The position numbers and the translations under genes are program-made. 64,000 nucleotides of DNA, taken from Candidatus Peregrinibacteria bacterium HGW-Peregrinibacteria-1 (GTDB taxonomy: Bacteria; Patescibacteriota; Gracilibacteria; UBA1369; LOWO2-01-FULL-3). The notes under the pieces were generated by a model, which ran no database searches, was not told the origin of the DNA, and worked only from the letters and a program-made list of their open reading frames with translations. This document shows positions 46,563-57,559 of the stretch, one piece after another (the stretch's first letter is position 1; each line of letters opens with the position of its first letter). Where the stretch lies: the NCBI GenBank assembly GCA_002839505.1, contig PGYE01000001.1:709995-773994 (forward strand), read 5' to 3'.

Positions 46563-47039
46563 ATGCAACAACAAAAAGTACCACAAAATATCGAGAGAGA
46601 AGACCAGATTATTGGTCCGATCACCCTAAAACAGCTCATAATACTTGGCGCTGGTGGTGGCGTAGCCTATGCTATCTACATATCGTTAGCCGAAACCTAC
46701 TTCATCGAAGTATGGCTTCCTCCCGTAGCAATCGTATCACTCCTGACCCTAGCCTTCGCCTTTCTGCGAATTCACAACCTATCCTTCTACACATTCCTCA
46801 TCAACCTCTTTGAATACAAAATCCTCCCTAAAAAACGCTACTGGATCAAAGGCAGTGACACCCCCCTCCCAACCGGAAAAGAGAAACCAGAGCAAGAAAA
46901 GAAAATTCAACAAAACCAAGACAAGCCCAAACCCAACATCGAAGAAATCACCGAAATGCTCGATTCCTATGGAAAGGAAAAACAAGAGAAACACGAAAAG
47001 CTCAATCAAATTATCAATCAAGACCAACCAAATGGATAA
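46563..47039 (+). CDS. PrgI-family membrane protein
   Basis: 158 aa. The family pattern is clear: VPQNIEREDQIIGPITLKQL at the N-terminus, then two adjacent membrane helices (LIILGAGGGVAYAIYISL and VWLPPVAIVSLLTLAFAFL) and the FINLFEYKILPKKRYW motif. PrgI proteins belong to type IV secretion-like gene sets of Gram-positive bacteria and are widespread in CPR. The C-terminal 50 residues are charged and coiled. It overlaps the following TraC-like gene by eight bases. Confidence 0.85.
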   Translation: MQQQKVPQNIEREDQIIGPITLKQLIILGAGGGVAYAIYISLAETYFIEVWLPPVAIVSLLTLAFAFLRIHNLSFYTFLINLFEYKILPKKRYWIKGSDTPLPTGKEKPEQEKKIQQNQDKPKPNIEEITEMLDSYGKEKQEKHEKLNQIINQDQPNG

Positions 47040-47739
47040 GCTAAACTTCATCGCTCCCAATAAGAAGAGCAACACCTCGGCAAAAGCCGCAACGCAAATA
47101 TACTTACGCATAGCCGAAATACGCGACAACACCCTAGTGCTGAAAAACGGTGGAATTCGTTCTGTCCTAAAAACATCAAGCATCAACTTCAACCTCAAAT
47201 CCGAACAAGAACAAGATGCCATTATATATGGATATCGCGGTTTTCTTAACTCATTGGAATTTCCAATTCAAATACTAGTCAGATCAAAAAAACTCGACAT
47301 TCATGAATACATCGAAGGAATAAAAAAGCTTGGAGACAGCCAAACAAATGCCCTCCTCAAAGAACAAACCTACGAATACGCGCAATACATCAACAAACTG
47401 ATCGAATACGCCGACATCATGGAAAAAAACTTCTATGTCATCGTCCCCTACAACCCCGCCCGAGCCACAAAACCCGGCTTACTCGAAGGACTCATGAAGA
47501 AATTCTCACAAAAAGACACTTACGCCGACCTACAACGACGCAACAACGAATTCACCAAACTCAAAAAAGGCTTAACCCAAAGAGTTAATACCATCAAAAG
47601 CGGACTTGAAAACACCGGCCTTCAAGTCGAAGAACTAAATACCGGCGCCCTAATAGACCTCTTCTATACAAGCTACAATCCAATAACATCGAGAACCATT
47701 CGCATAAAAGATCTCGATAAAAGCGATCTTAGCGCTTAA
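47032..47739 (+). CDS. TraC-like domain protein without ATPase part
   Basis: 235 aa. It corresponds to the N-terminal domain of TraC/VirB4-type proteins: YLRIAEIRDNTLVLKNGGIR, then FNLKSEQEQDAIIYGYRGFLNS, FPIQILVRSKKLDI and FYVIVPYNP, and a final EELNTGALIDLFYTSYNP. The ATPase domain with Walker motifs that normally follows is absent here, and the next gene is the convergent rRNA locus. The ATG at 47032 overlaps the PrgI stop; longer in-frame starts overlap PrgI heavily. It may be a stand-alone TraC-like partner of PrgI, with the ATPase encoded elsewhere. Confidence 0.75.
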   Translation: MDKLNFIAPNKKSNTSAKAATQIYLRIAEIRDNTLVLKNGGIRSVLKTSSINFNLKSEQEQDAIIYGYRGFLNSLEFPIQILVRSKKLDIHEYIEGIKKLGDSQTNALLKEQTYEYAQYINKLIEYADIMEKNFYVIVPYNPARATKPGLLEGLMKKFSQKDTYADLQRRNNEFTKLKKGLTQRVNTIKSGLENTGLQVEELNTGALIDLFYTSYNPITSRTIRIKDLDKSDLSA

Positions 47740-47766
47740 AAATATCGGACAAAATAAAAACCATTA

Positions 47767-47881
47767 CCTTGGCAGCGACCTACTTTCCCACAGCTAAACT
47801 GCAGTAACATCGGCGAAGATAGGCTTAACTTCTGTGTTCGGGATGGGAACAGGTGTACCCCTATCTCAATAACTACCAAGG
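47767..47881 (-). rRNA. rrf: 5S ribosomal RNA
   Basis: About 115 nt; contains the conserved CCCATCCCGAACACAGAAGT block (loop B/C) and GTGGGAAAGTAGG near the 3' end. The terminal helix CCTTGG/CCAAGG is extended outside by GGTAATGG against CCATTACC (to 47761 and 47887), and on the minus strand TTTTTATTTT follows, so the closing stem may also act as terminator. Ends are approximate to a few bases. Confidence 0.95.
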
Positions 47882-47909
47882 TAATGGTGTCTATAATTTT
47901 ACTATATAT

Positions 47910-47936
47910 GATTTTTTTACTTATACTAGTTCAAGT
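47910..47936 (-). other. 23S rRNA processing stem, 3' arm
   Basis: 27 bases complementary, with one mismatch, to 51022-51048 on the other side of the 23S gene. Together they form the long precursor stem that RNase III normally cuts. Confidence 0.8.
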
Positions 47937-48002
47937 TGGATCTCCATAAGACTTCACACGTAAATATGAAATCCTATGAAGATCGCTAGTTTATTTTAAA
48001 AT

Positions 48003-51000
<2,998 letters not shown>

Positions 51001-51021
51001 TTATTTTAAAAATAAACTAAT

Positions 51022-51048
51022 ACTTGAACTAGTATCAGTAAAAAAATC
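51022..51048 (-). other. 23S rRNA processing stem, 5' arm
   Basis: Pairs with 47910-47936 over 27 positions with one mismatch (ACTTGAACTAGTAT... arm). Confidence 0.8.
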
Positions 51049-51108
51049 TTTCAATACAATGCTTTGCAGAACATTATATTGCTGCCTGATTTTCAAAGAT
51101 CTTCTTAC

Positions 51109-51146
51109 CTCTTTAAATTAAAGAGAGTGTGCCTAGTGCACACTCT
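51109..51146 (-). promoter_or_regulatory. leader hairpins and boxA-like element before 23S
   Basis: AGAGTGTGC (51124-51132) pairs with GCACACTCT (51138-51146) around a five-base loop, and CTCTTTAAATTAAAGAG (51109-51125) is a palindrome. The minus strand contains CTCTTTAATTT, close to the boxA antitermination core CTCTTTAACA. It sits about 100 bases downstream of the 23S promoter, as expected for an rRNA leader. Confidence 0.45.
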
Positions 51147-51236
51147 GAAAGTCACCATGGATAACCTTTAGAGTAAGCACTACTTTTTTACCTTTCTTAT
51201 GCGCATAAATCAATTAACCTTGATCAAAGCCACATG

Positions 51237-51265
51237 ATTATATTTATCCACACATTCAAAGTCAA
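51237..51265 (-). promoter_or_regulatory. separate promoter for 23S-5S rRNA
   Basis: On the minus strand GTGTTGACTTTGAA with TTGACT at 51260-51265, a 17-base spacer and a perfect TATAAT at 51237-51242. The block GTGTTGACTTTGAA is identical to the upstream part of the second 16S promoter (53687-53692), so the two share ancestry. It starts ten bases after the stop of the 77-residue ORF and lies about 240 bases before 23S. Confidence 0.75.
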
Positions 51266-51274
51266 CACTATTTT

Positions 51275-51508
51275 CTAAAAAATCCTATTCCACACGTTAT
51301 TCAAAAATGACTCAAAGGTACCCAGCGCATACATAAGCGAAAATATGAACACCAAAATACCCACTAAAACAATAAAAGTATAAGTTCCCCCACTCCCAAA
51401 AACCTTCTCCGCAAAGCCAATGTCGCCAGTGAAATTTTTAATGCGCTCTCTATACCTTAAAAGCAAATAGGCCACATATGAACCCAGTACAAGAATTAAG
51501 AATCTCAT
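51275..51508 (-). CDS. two-helix membrane protein encoded inside the rRNA spacer, 77 aa
   Basis: Unrecognised small protein encoded between tRNA-Ile and 23S on the same strand as the rRNAs. Two hydrophobic helices (residues 3-17 and 43-63) flank a basic/polar loop (RYRERIKNFTGDIGFAEK), consistent with a real membrane protein. A perfect TATAAT (51526-51531) lies 18 bases upstream of the ATG, and a terminator-like hairpin separates it from tRNA-Ile. Protein genes in the 16S-23S spacer are unusual. The coding assignment rests on composition, promoter position and length; no homologue is known to me. Confidence 0.65.
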   Translation of the reverse strand: MRFLILVLGSYVAYLLLRYRERIKNFTGDIGFAEKVFGSGGTYTFIVLVGILVFIFSLMYALGTFESFLNNVWNRIF

Positions 51509-51525
51509 AACACCAAAACTTATAA

Positions 51526-51531
51526 ATTATA
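51526..51531 (-). promoter_or_regulatory. -10 element before the spacer ORF
   Basis: Perfect TATAAT on the minus strand, 18 bases before the ATG at 51508. The -35 region (TTTTGT at 17 bases) is poor. Confidence 0.45.
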
Positions 51532-51550
51532 CGACACCAAATTGTACCAC

Positions 51551-51576
51551 AAAAAACACCAAATGTTAATTTGGTG
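51551..51576 (-). terminator. terminator-like hairpin after tRNA-Ile
   Basis: Perfect 8-base arms CACCAAAT (51557-51564) and ATTTGGTG (51569-51576) with a four-base loop, followed on the minus strand by six T. It begins six bases past the tRNA-Ile CCA end, inside the rRNA spacer. Confidence 0.65.
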
Positions 51577-51581
51577 AAATC

Positions 51582-51658
51582 TGGTGGGCGATCGTGGACT
51601 CGAACCACGGACCTCGTCGTTATCAGCGACGCGCTCTAACCACCTGAGCTAACCGCCC
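51582..51658 (-). tRNA. tRNA-Ile (anticodon GAU)
   Basis: 77 nt with encoded CCA. Acceptor GGGCGGT pairs with ATCGCCC, the anticodon loop CTGATAA gives GAT, T-arm CGTGGTTCGAGTCCACG. It is the second tRNA of the 16S-23S spacer. Confidence 0.97.
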
Positions 51659-51766
51659 CAACCGTGAATGGAATTTACTTAAAAAAAGGCTCTCAGTCAA
51701 ACATAAATTTCACAGACAAAACATTCATCACCCATATCCCCCACCGGTCAATATAAATCGCCACCA

Positions 51767-51772
51767 ATTATA
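51767..51772 (-). promoter_or_regulatory. possible internal -10 before tRNA-Ile
   Basis: Perfect TATAAT on the minus strand about 110 bases before tRNA-Ile, but the -35 region is only a T-run. A TTGACC at 51746-51751 nearby lacks a good -10. Weak evidence for an internal promoter. Confidence 0.3.
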
Positions 51773-51788
51773 CAAATATTCATACAAC

Positions 51789-51815
51789 AAAAAAACACCA
51801 TGAAACAAAACATGG
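51789..51815 (-). terminator. weak terminator-like hairpin after tRNA-Ala
   Basis: Stem CCATG (51798-51802) with CATGG (51811-51815), two flanking wobble pairs, eight-base loop; seven T follow on the minus strand. It lies 24 bases past tRNA-Ala. Short stem, so uncertain. Confidence 0.35.
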
Positions 51816-51838
51816 CAACTAAATTAAAAATGATATTT

Positions 51839-51915
51839 TGGTGGAGCTGAGGAGAGTCGAACTCCTTACCTCCGCGGTGCAAACGCGGCGCTCTAGCCAA
51901 ATGAGCTACAGCCCC
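51839..51915 (-). tRNA. tRNA-Ala (anticodon UGC)
   Basis: 77 nt with encoded CCA. Acceptor GGGGCTG pairs with CAGCTCC (one G-T), the anticodon loop TTTGCAC gives TGC. It is the first tRNA after 16S, the reverse of the usual Ile-Ala order. Confidence 0.97.
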
Positions 51916-51926
51916 AAAAATCAATG

Positions 51927-51953
51927 TTTAACATTCAGATTGCAACAGAGAAG
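51927..51953 (-). other. 16S rRNA processing stem, 3' arm
   Basis: 27 bases complementary with one mismatch to 53580-53606 upstream of 16S; together they make the pre-16S stem. It lies between the 16S 3' end and tRNA-Ala. Confidence 0.8.
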
Positions 51954-52030
51954 AGAAACTTACGTCCGAAGACATAAGCTCCCGACCTTAGGATTCCGGT
52001 TCGAAAACCGGACCTTAAGTTATCCTAATT

Positions 52031-53498
<1,468 letters not shown>

Positions 53499-53579
53499 TA
53501 GAAGTGATCCATAGCCTAAAATTAATCTAGCTATGTTTCATGGTTTTAAATAAAACCATAAGAAAATTTTTTTTGTTAC

Positions 53580-53610
53580 CTTCTCTGTTGCAATCTAAAT
53601 GTTAAAGAGC
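53580..53610 (-). promoter_or_regulatory. 16S leader: processing stem 5' arm and boxA
   Basis: 53580-53606 pairs with 51927-51953. Overlapping it, the minus strand reads GCTCTTTAACA (53600-53610), identical to the core of the E. coli boxA (TGCTCTTTAACA), which loads NusB/NusE for antitermination. Confidence 0.7.
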
Positions 53611-53663
53611 TGTCTTGGATTTTTCCTAACAACTAAGCCCCAGACCAGCGACTTAGCTTCGCA

Positions 53664-53692
53664 AGTTTATTTAAAATGAATTTCAAAGTCAA
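53664..53692 (-). promoter_or_regulatory. 16S rRNA promoter P2
   Basis: Minus strand TTGACT (53687-53692), 17-base spacer, TAAACT (53664-53669), about 165 bases before 16S. The sequence around the -35 (GTGTTGACTTTGAA) is repeated at the 23S promoter. Confidence 0.65.
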
Positions 53693-53730
53693 CACTTTTT
53701 TAAGCTTATTTCACAAACAGGGTATTACCT

Positions 53731-53760
53731 TATAAATAAAGCTAAATACACCGCTGTCAA
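53731..53760 (-). promoter_or_regulatory. 16S rRNA promoter P1
   Basis: Minus strand perfect TTGACA (53755-53760), 18-base spacer, TTTATA (53731-53736). Together with P2 it forms a tandem pair. The 53499-53835 gap holds these promoters, boxA, the processing arm and the clpP promoter, and no gene. Confidence 0.6.
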
Positions 53761-53770
53761 CAGCAAGAAA

Positions 53771-53799
53771 CTGACCTTTTCCAAAAAAAATGATATAAT
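53771..53799 (+). promoter_or_regulatory. promoter of clpP
   Basis: CTGACC (53771-53776), 17-base spacer, perfect TATAAT (53794-53799); the ATG follows at 53836. It is back to back with the rRNA P1 promoter, ten bases away. Confidence 0.6.
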
Positions 53800-53835
53800 T
53801 ATAATATTGAATTACCTAAAACATAACTAATTAAA

Positions 53836-54492
53836 ATGATTCAAATATCATCTGGTCAACAAGGAGGACAATTTTCACCTCAAGGGAATCACGACCCAAT
53901 AACCGGCAGCATACTTGTCCCAACGGTCATTGAGAAAACTCACCAAGGAGAACGCGCCTTCGACATTTATTCACGCCTGCTAAAAGAGAGAATCATCTTT
54001 GTCGGCACTCAAGTCGAGGCCAACATGGCAAACTTAATCATCGCACAGCTTCTATTCCTTGAAAGTGAAGACAGCAAAAAGGACATCACAATGTACATCA
54101 ACAGTCCGGGCGGACATGTTACCGCTGGATTAGCCATATACGACACCATGCAATTTATTAAACCCGATGTCTCTACAGTATGTATGGGAATGGCGGCATC
54201 AATGGGCGCAGTACTACTCGCAGGTGGCGCGGCTGGAAAAAGATACTCCCTTCCAACCGCTGAAGTAATGATTCACCAGCCGCTCGGAGGAACCCAAGGA
54301 CAGGCCAGCGATATTGAAATTCACGCCAGCCACATTCTTAAAACTCGCGACACCCTCAACAAAATCCTCGCTAAGCACACCGGCAAACCACTGAAATCAA
54401 TTGAAAAAGACACCGACCGCGACAACTTCCTCAGTGCCGAACAAGCCAAAGAGTATGGATTGATCGACAAAATCATCAGCAAACGCCAATAG
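53836..54492 (+). CDS. clpP: ATP-dependent Clp protease proteolytic subunit
   Basis: Serine protease subunit of ClpXP/ClpAP (218 aa). The catalytic Ser lies in [15 protein letters not shown], His in [10 protein letters not shown] and Asp in TDRDNFLSA. Other blocks are [11 protein letters not shown] and [21 protein letters not shown]. An N-terminal extension of about 25 residues rich in Gln and Gly ([16 protein letters not shown]) precedes the usual start, as a propeptide might. It is followed by a terminator. Confidence 0.97.
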   Translation: MIQISSGQQGGQFSPQGNHDPITGSILVPTVIEKTHQGERAFDIYSRLLKERIIFVGTQVEANMANLIIAQLLFLESEDSKKDITMYINSPGGHVTAGLAIYDTMQFIKPDVSTVCMGMAASMGAVLLAGGAAGKRYSLPTAEVMIHQPLGGTQGQASDIEIHASHILKTRDTLNKILAKHTGKPLKSIEKDTDRDNFLSAEQAKEYGLIDKIISKRQ

Positions 54493-54521
54493 TCAGCAAG
54501 GAAATAACTAAACACCACAAT

Positions 54522-54553
54522 AAAGAGCACGGAGAAATACCCGCGCTCTTTTT
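54522..54553. terminator. terminator between clpP and the lipoprotein gene
   Basis: AAAGAGC (54522-54528) pairs with GCTCTTT (54545-54551) with an inner CGG/CCG and one mismatch; T-run on the plus strand. Confidence 0.7.
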
Positions 54554-54554
54554 G

Positions 54555-55118
54555 TTATCTCAAAACAAAAGATCGCACCATCTCTCGCACCGTAGCCACC
54601 TTACTCACATTATCAGCAGGAATATAAGCCCCAAGCACCATATATGCCACACCGCCTGAAACCACCGTCAACTGCTCAAACTCCACCAGCGGATCTTTCA
54701 CCTCTCTCTTCCCCTGAAACCTCACCAAATCGGCTTCCACCGTTGATTTCCCCTGATCTATTTCCAAAGCTGATACCGACAACTCCTGATACCCCAAAAG
54801 TGATTCCTTATTTTTTGCCCTCTGACTATTTGTATAATCCGCCTGAATAAATCCCTCACCAACCGCCTCCGCCAACACACTCACATTCGCCACAAAAAGC
54901 TCATGCCCCACATTATCCTTAAAGGAAACCAACGCCTGCAACGGCACATTTGAAGTGAAGTCACCACCTTCCAGCACATCCCATTCCAATGGCTTATCGA
55001 TCGAAAATATCGAAGACACATAACTCTCAGTCGGCAAACTCACGACACCACCACCCGAACATCCCGTTAAAATAGTCAGCAAACCAACTCCCACGAACAA
55101 TTTTTTAAACATAATCAT
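54555..55118 (-). CDS. lipoprotein, 187 aa
   Basis: Exported lipoprotein of unknown role. The signal segment is MFKKLFVGVGLLTILTGCSG, with the lipobox LTGC. The mature part is a mixed alpha/beta domain; it starts with FSIDKPLEWDVLEGGDF and has a FIQADYTNSQRAKNKESL segment, resembling PsbP/LpqN-type small extracellular domains, though this is only a resemblance. No active-site motif. It converges on clpP. Confidence 0.8.
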   Translation of the reverse strand: MIMFKKLFVGVGLLTILTGCSGGGVVSLPTESYVSSIFSIDKPLEWDVLEGGDFTSNVPLQALVSFKDNVGHELFVANVSVLAEAVGEGFIQADYTNSQRAKNKESLLGYQELSVSALEIDQGKSTVEADLVRFQGKREVKDPLVEFEQLTVVSGGVAYMVLGAYIPADNVSKVATVREMVRSFVLR

Positions 55119-55231
55119 ACATAATTATTAACTGACATCTAGCACCCAACTATAATATCTCAATTAACTTCATCTACAAAATTATTAACAAATACGCTAA
55201 CCTTGTCGACGCATCAGTAACCAAATCTAAA

Positions 55232-55930
55232 ATGTTAAAAACAGCCACCTTAAAAGAAATCAAAAATCTAACTCGCGATGTCCTAGAAATCACTTTTGAG
55301 AACTCCGAAGACATCGAATTTGAAGCCGGTCAGTTCATCACAATCAAAATCGATGACAAAACCCCTCCGTGCTTCCGTGCCTATTCCCTGAACAACAGTA
55401 ATTTTGACAAAAAAAAGCTCCAGTTATGCATAAAAGTAATCCCCAATGGCAGAGGCAGCAACTGGTTAACCAACCTTAAAACCGAAGACCAAATCAACTA
55501 CCTCGGGCCTAACGGAAAATTCACCTTTAAGTCCCCTAGCGACAAAAATGTCCTTTTCATTGGAACAGGCACTGGCCTGGCCCCATTAAAATCTATGATT
55601 GAAAACCAACTTCAAAACGGATCACAACAAAACATTGAACTCCTCTTCGGTGTAAGACATGAAGAAGACATCTTCTATCTCGATTATTTCCGAGACCTCG
55701 AGAAAAAGCACCCAAATTTCAAATTTCACCTCACACTTTCCCAGCCAAAAGAAGACTCCGCCGAATACCACAAGGGGCGCGTCACTGACTATCTCGAACA
55801 GAATCACATCGACCCAAAGAACACGGATTTTTATATCTGCGGACTAAAAGCAATGATCGAAAGCGTACAAGAACTCCTGCAATCCAAGGGCGTCCCGTCC
55901 GAATCAATCCATTTTGAAAAATACGACTGA
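55232..55930 (+). CDS. FAD/NAD(P)-binding oxidoreductase, ferredoxin-NADP reductase-like
   Basis: Two-domain flavoprotein (232 aa). The FAD domain has FEAGQFITIKI and FRAYSL (the RxYS motif), the second domain has GTGTGLAPLKSMI for the nicotinamide dinucleotide, and FYICGLKAMIESV near the end is the usual 'C G...m' motif. It has no iron-sulphur domain of its own, so a separate ferredoxin is needed; the [2Fe-2S] ferredoxin at 30930 is one candidate. It ends with TGA. No redox gene is adjacent. Confidence 0.88.
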   Translation: MLKTATLKEIKNLTRDVLEITFENSEDIEFEAGQFITIKIDDKTPPCFRAYSLNNSNFDKKKLQLCIKVIPNGRGSNWLTNLKTEDQINYLGPNGKFTFKSPSDKNVLFIGTGTGLAPLKSMIENQLQNGSQQNIELLFGVRHEEDIFYLDYFRDLEKKHPNFKFHLTLSQPKEDSAEYHKGRVTDYLEQNHIDPKNTDFYICGLKAMIESVQELLQSKGVPSESIHFEKYD

Positions 55931-56026
55931 CACAACATCGCGCACTTTCTCTGATCGCAACTAATTAAATAATTTGCCAATCAAAGGAAAACCCGATAAA
56001 AATATTAGCAATTGTTTTAAAAACAA

Positions 56027-56113
56027 GCCCGGGTGGTGGAATTGGTAGACACGCAGGACTTAAAATCCTGTTCTAGCAATAGAGTGCGGGTTCGATTCCC
56101 GCCCCGGGCACCA
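56027..56113 (+). tRNA. tRNA-Leu (anticodon UAA)
   Basis: 87 nt, long variable arm, encoded CCA. Acceptor GCCCGGG pairs with CCCGGGC, the anticodon loop CTTAAAA gives TAA, T-arm GCGGGTTCGATTCCCGC. It converges on the copper operon. Confidence 0.97.
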
Positions 56114-56122
56114 ACAAAACAA

Positions 56123-56521
56123 TCAAGTGAATTGAACCACAAACCGGTACATCCCCATTGAGCACAGCCCCTGAATCGACTGCCCAGCCTTTGGCGTATA
56201 CAGATCAATTACCTCTTCACCCGTCGGATCCAGTATTTTTTGAAAACCAACATCTCTGACAACAAGAGCCGCCGAACAATCATAAGTCCCCTGGGTCTTA
56301 ACAATCAATTTAGTTGGAATATTGGCCGCAGCCTCAGAAATCTTGGGAGAATAACCACCCCTAGCGGTTATTTCGATATATTGTATCCCATCGCGAATCT
56401 CAACATTATTTGAAATTCCTTCACCAGTCTCTGAACTATTAAATAAGCTACCGCCAAAGAAGACAATACCGATTCCGATAATTAAGGCAAAGGTGACAAT
56501 AATTGAAAAGTTTTTATTCAT
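56123..56521 (-). CDS. membrane-anchored cupredoxin-like protein
   Basis: 132 aa. An N-terminal membrane helix (about residues 6-23) is followed by a beta sandwich: EITARGGYSPKISEAAANIP, TYDCSAALVVRDVG and GLCSMGMYRF. Cys82 and the C-x-M-x-M cluster (Cys120, Met122, Met124) could bind Cu(I). The histidines of classical blue copper proteins are absent. It is the last gene of the copper operon and may pass copper to or from the exporter outside the membrane. Confidence 0.8.
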   Translation of the reverse strand: MNKNFSIIVTFALIIGIGIVFFGGSLFNSSETGEGISNNVEIRDGIQYIEITARGGYSPKISEAAANIPTKLIVKTQGTYDCSAALVVRDVGFQKILDPTGEEVIDLYTPKAGQSIQGLCSMGMYRFVVQFT

Positions 56522-56529
56522 TGGATGAA

Positions 56530-57555
56530 TTATATATTAAATATTGGAGGAATAAATCCTAACCCCGCCAGTGCGGAAAGAATAGCAAAAATCGCAAAAC
56601 CAATCACCACGACTCCTGCTGACTTGAAAAATAACGGCGCATGCTTGGAGTGCGCAAACGATGCCGAACCAAAAGAAAGCAACGCCAACACCGGCAATGT
56701 TCCCAATGCAAAAGCTAACATGATAACCCCACCCATCATAAACGACCCACTCGAAATGGCGGCTACCTGCATCGCCTGAGTGAACCCACATGGCAAGAAA
56801 AATGTCGCAAACCCAATAATTAAAGGCGTTAGAGCTCTATGCTCAATCCTTCTGAAAAAATCAAATAAACCAGATCCCAAAGTTATTTTGTTCTTAGCAA
56901 AAACCCCGACTAAATTAAGACCTAAAAACAACATTACTAATGACGCCAAAATTCCCAAGATCGCTGCAAAGGTCACGTTAATTCCAACCACACTTCCAAT
57001 CCACCCCAAGACCCCACCCAACACCGCAAAACTTACCAATCTCCCCGCATGAAAGAGCAGAAATGTCTTCGTGTCACTAACATCATCCTGTGAAATTTTT
57101 GCCGACAACGAAAGCACCAACCCTCCGACTACCGCAAGACAACTGGAAAGAGACGCAACAATACCAATAATTAAACTAGTCGCCGGCGTCATCTCACCGC
57201 TTATCCCCAAATTCAATATCCCTGACTTTTGCAAAAGAAAAAACAAAAACAAGAGCAACAACCCCACGGGTATTGCCGTCCAAATAACATTATTTAAACT
57301 CTCACCCTTACCCTTCTCCATAGCTTTCTTTTCAAGTGAAAGAAAGTAACCATTAGCATTAATCTCATCACCTAACAATTTCAATAAATCTCCCTCTGAA
57401 TAACTTCCTTCCACCTCAACCGTAACAACCTCGCCTTTTAAATCAACTTCAGTCTTTCTAACAAATTTCAGATCCGAGACAAGATCTTCAATCAAGATTT
57501 TACATGACGCGCAATGCATCCCCGAAACATGAAACTTAAATGTATTATTATTCAT
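56530..57555 (-). CDS. HMA domain fused to SafE/UreH-like (DsbD_2) transporter
   Basis: 341 aa. The first 70 residues are a heavy-metal-associated domain with GMHCASC (Cys15, Cys18). The rest has seven or so helices of the sulphite-exporter/UreH (DsbD_2) type: LSSCLAVVGGLVLSLSA, LFHAGRLVSFAVLGGVLGWIG and FATFFLPCGFTQAMQVAAIS, the Pro-Cys-Gly being typical. This family often accompanies copper ATPases and may move copper or electrons. It lies between copA and the cupredoxin with gaps of four and eight bases. Confidence 0.88.
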   Translation of the reverse strand: MNNNTFKFHVSGMHCASCKILIEDLVSDLKFVRKTEVDLKGEVVTVEVEGSYSEGDLLKLLGDEINANGYFLSLEKKAMEKGKGESLNNVIWTAIPVGLLLLFLFFLLQKSGILNLGISGEMTPATSLIIGIVASLSSCLAVVGGLVLSLSAKISQDDVSDTKTFLLFHAGRLVSFAVLGGVLGWIGSVVGINVTFAAILGILASLVMLFLGLNLVGVFAKNKITLGSGLFDFFRRIEHRALTPLIIGFATFFLPCGFTQAMQVAAISSGSFMMGGVIMLAFALGTLPVLALLSFGSASFAHSKHAPLFFKSAGVVVIGFAIFAILSALAGLGFIPPIFNI

Positions 57556-57559
57556 ATAG

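Noticed and set aside
46810-47031. Longer N-terminus for the TraC-like gene
   Set aside because: It would overlap PrgI by over 200 bases with a low-complexity Lys/Ser stretch; the ATG at 47032 starts where the family similarity starts.
51970-52030. tRNA-like T-arm (CCGGTTCGAAAACCGG) between 16S and tRNA-Ala
   Set aside because: No acceptor, D-arm or anticodon arm can be paired around it; it is better explained as a hairpin in the 16S trailer.
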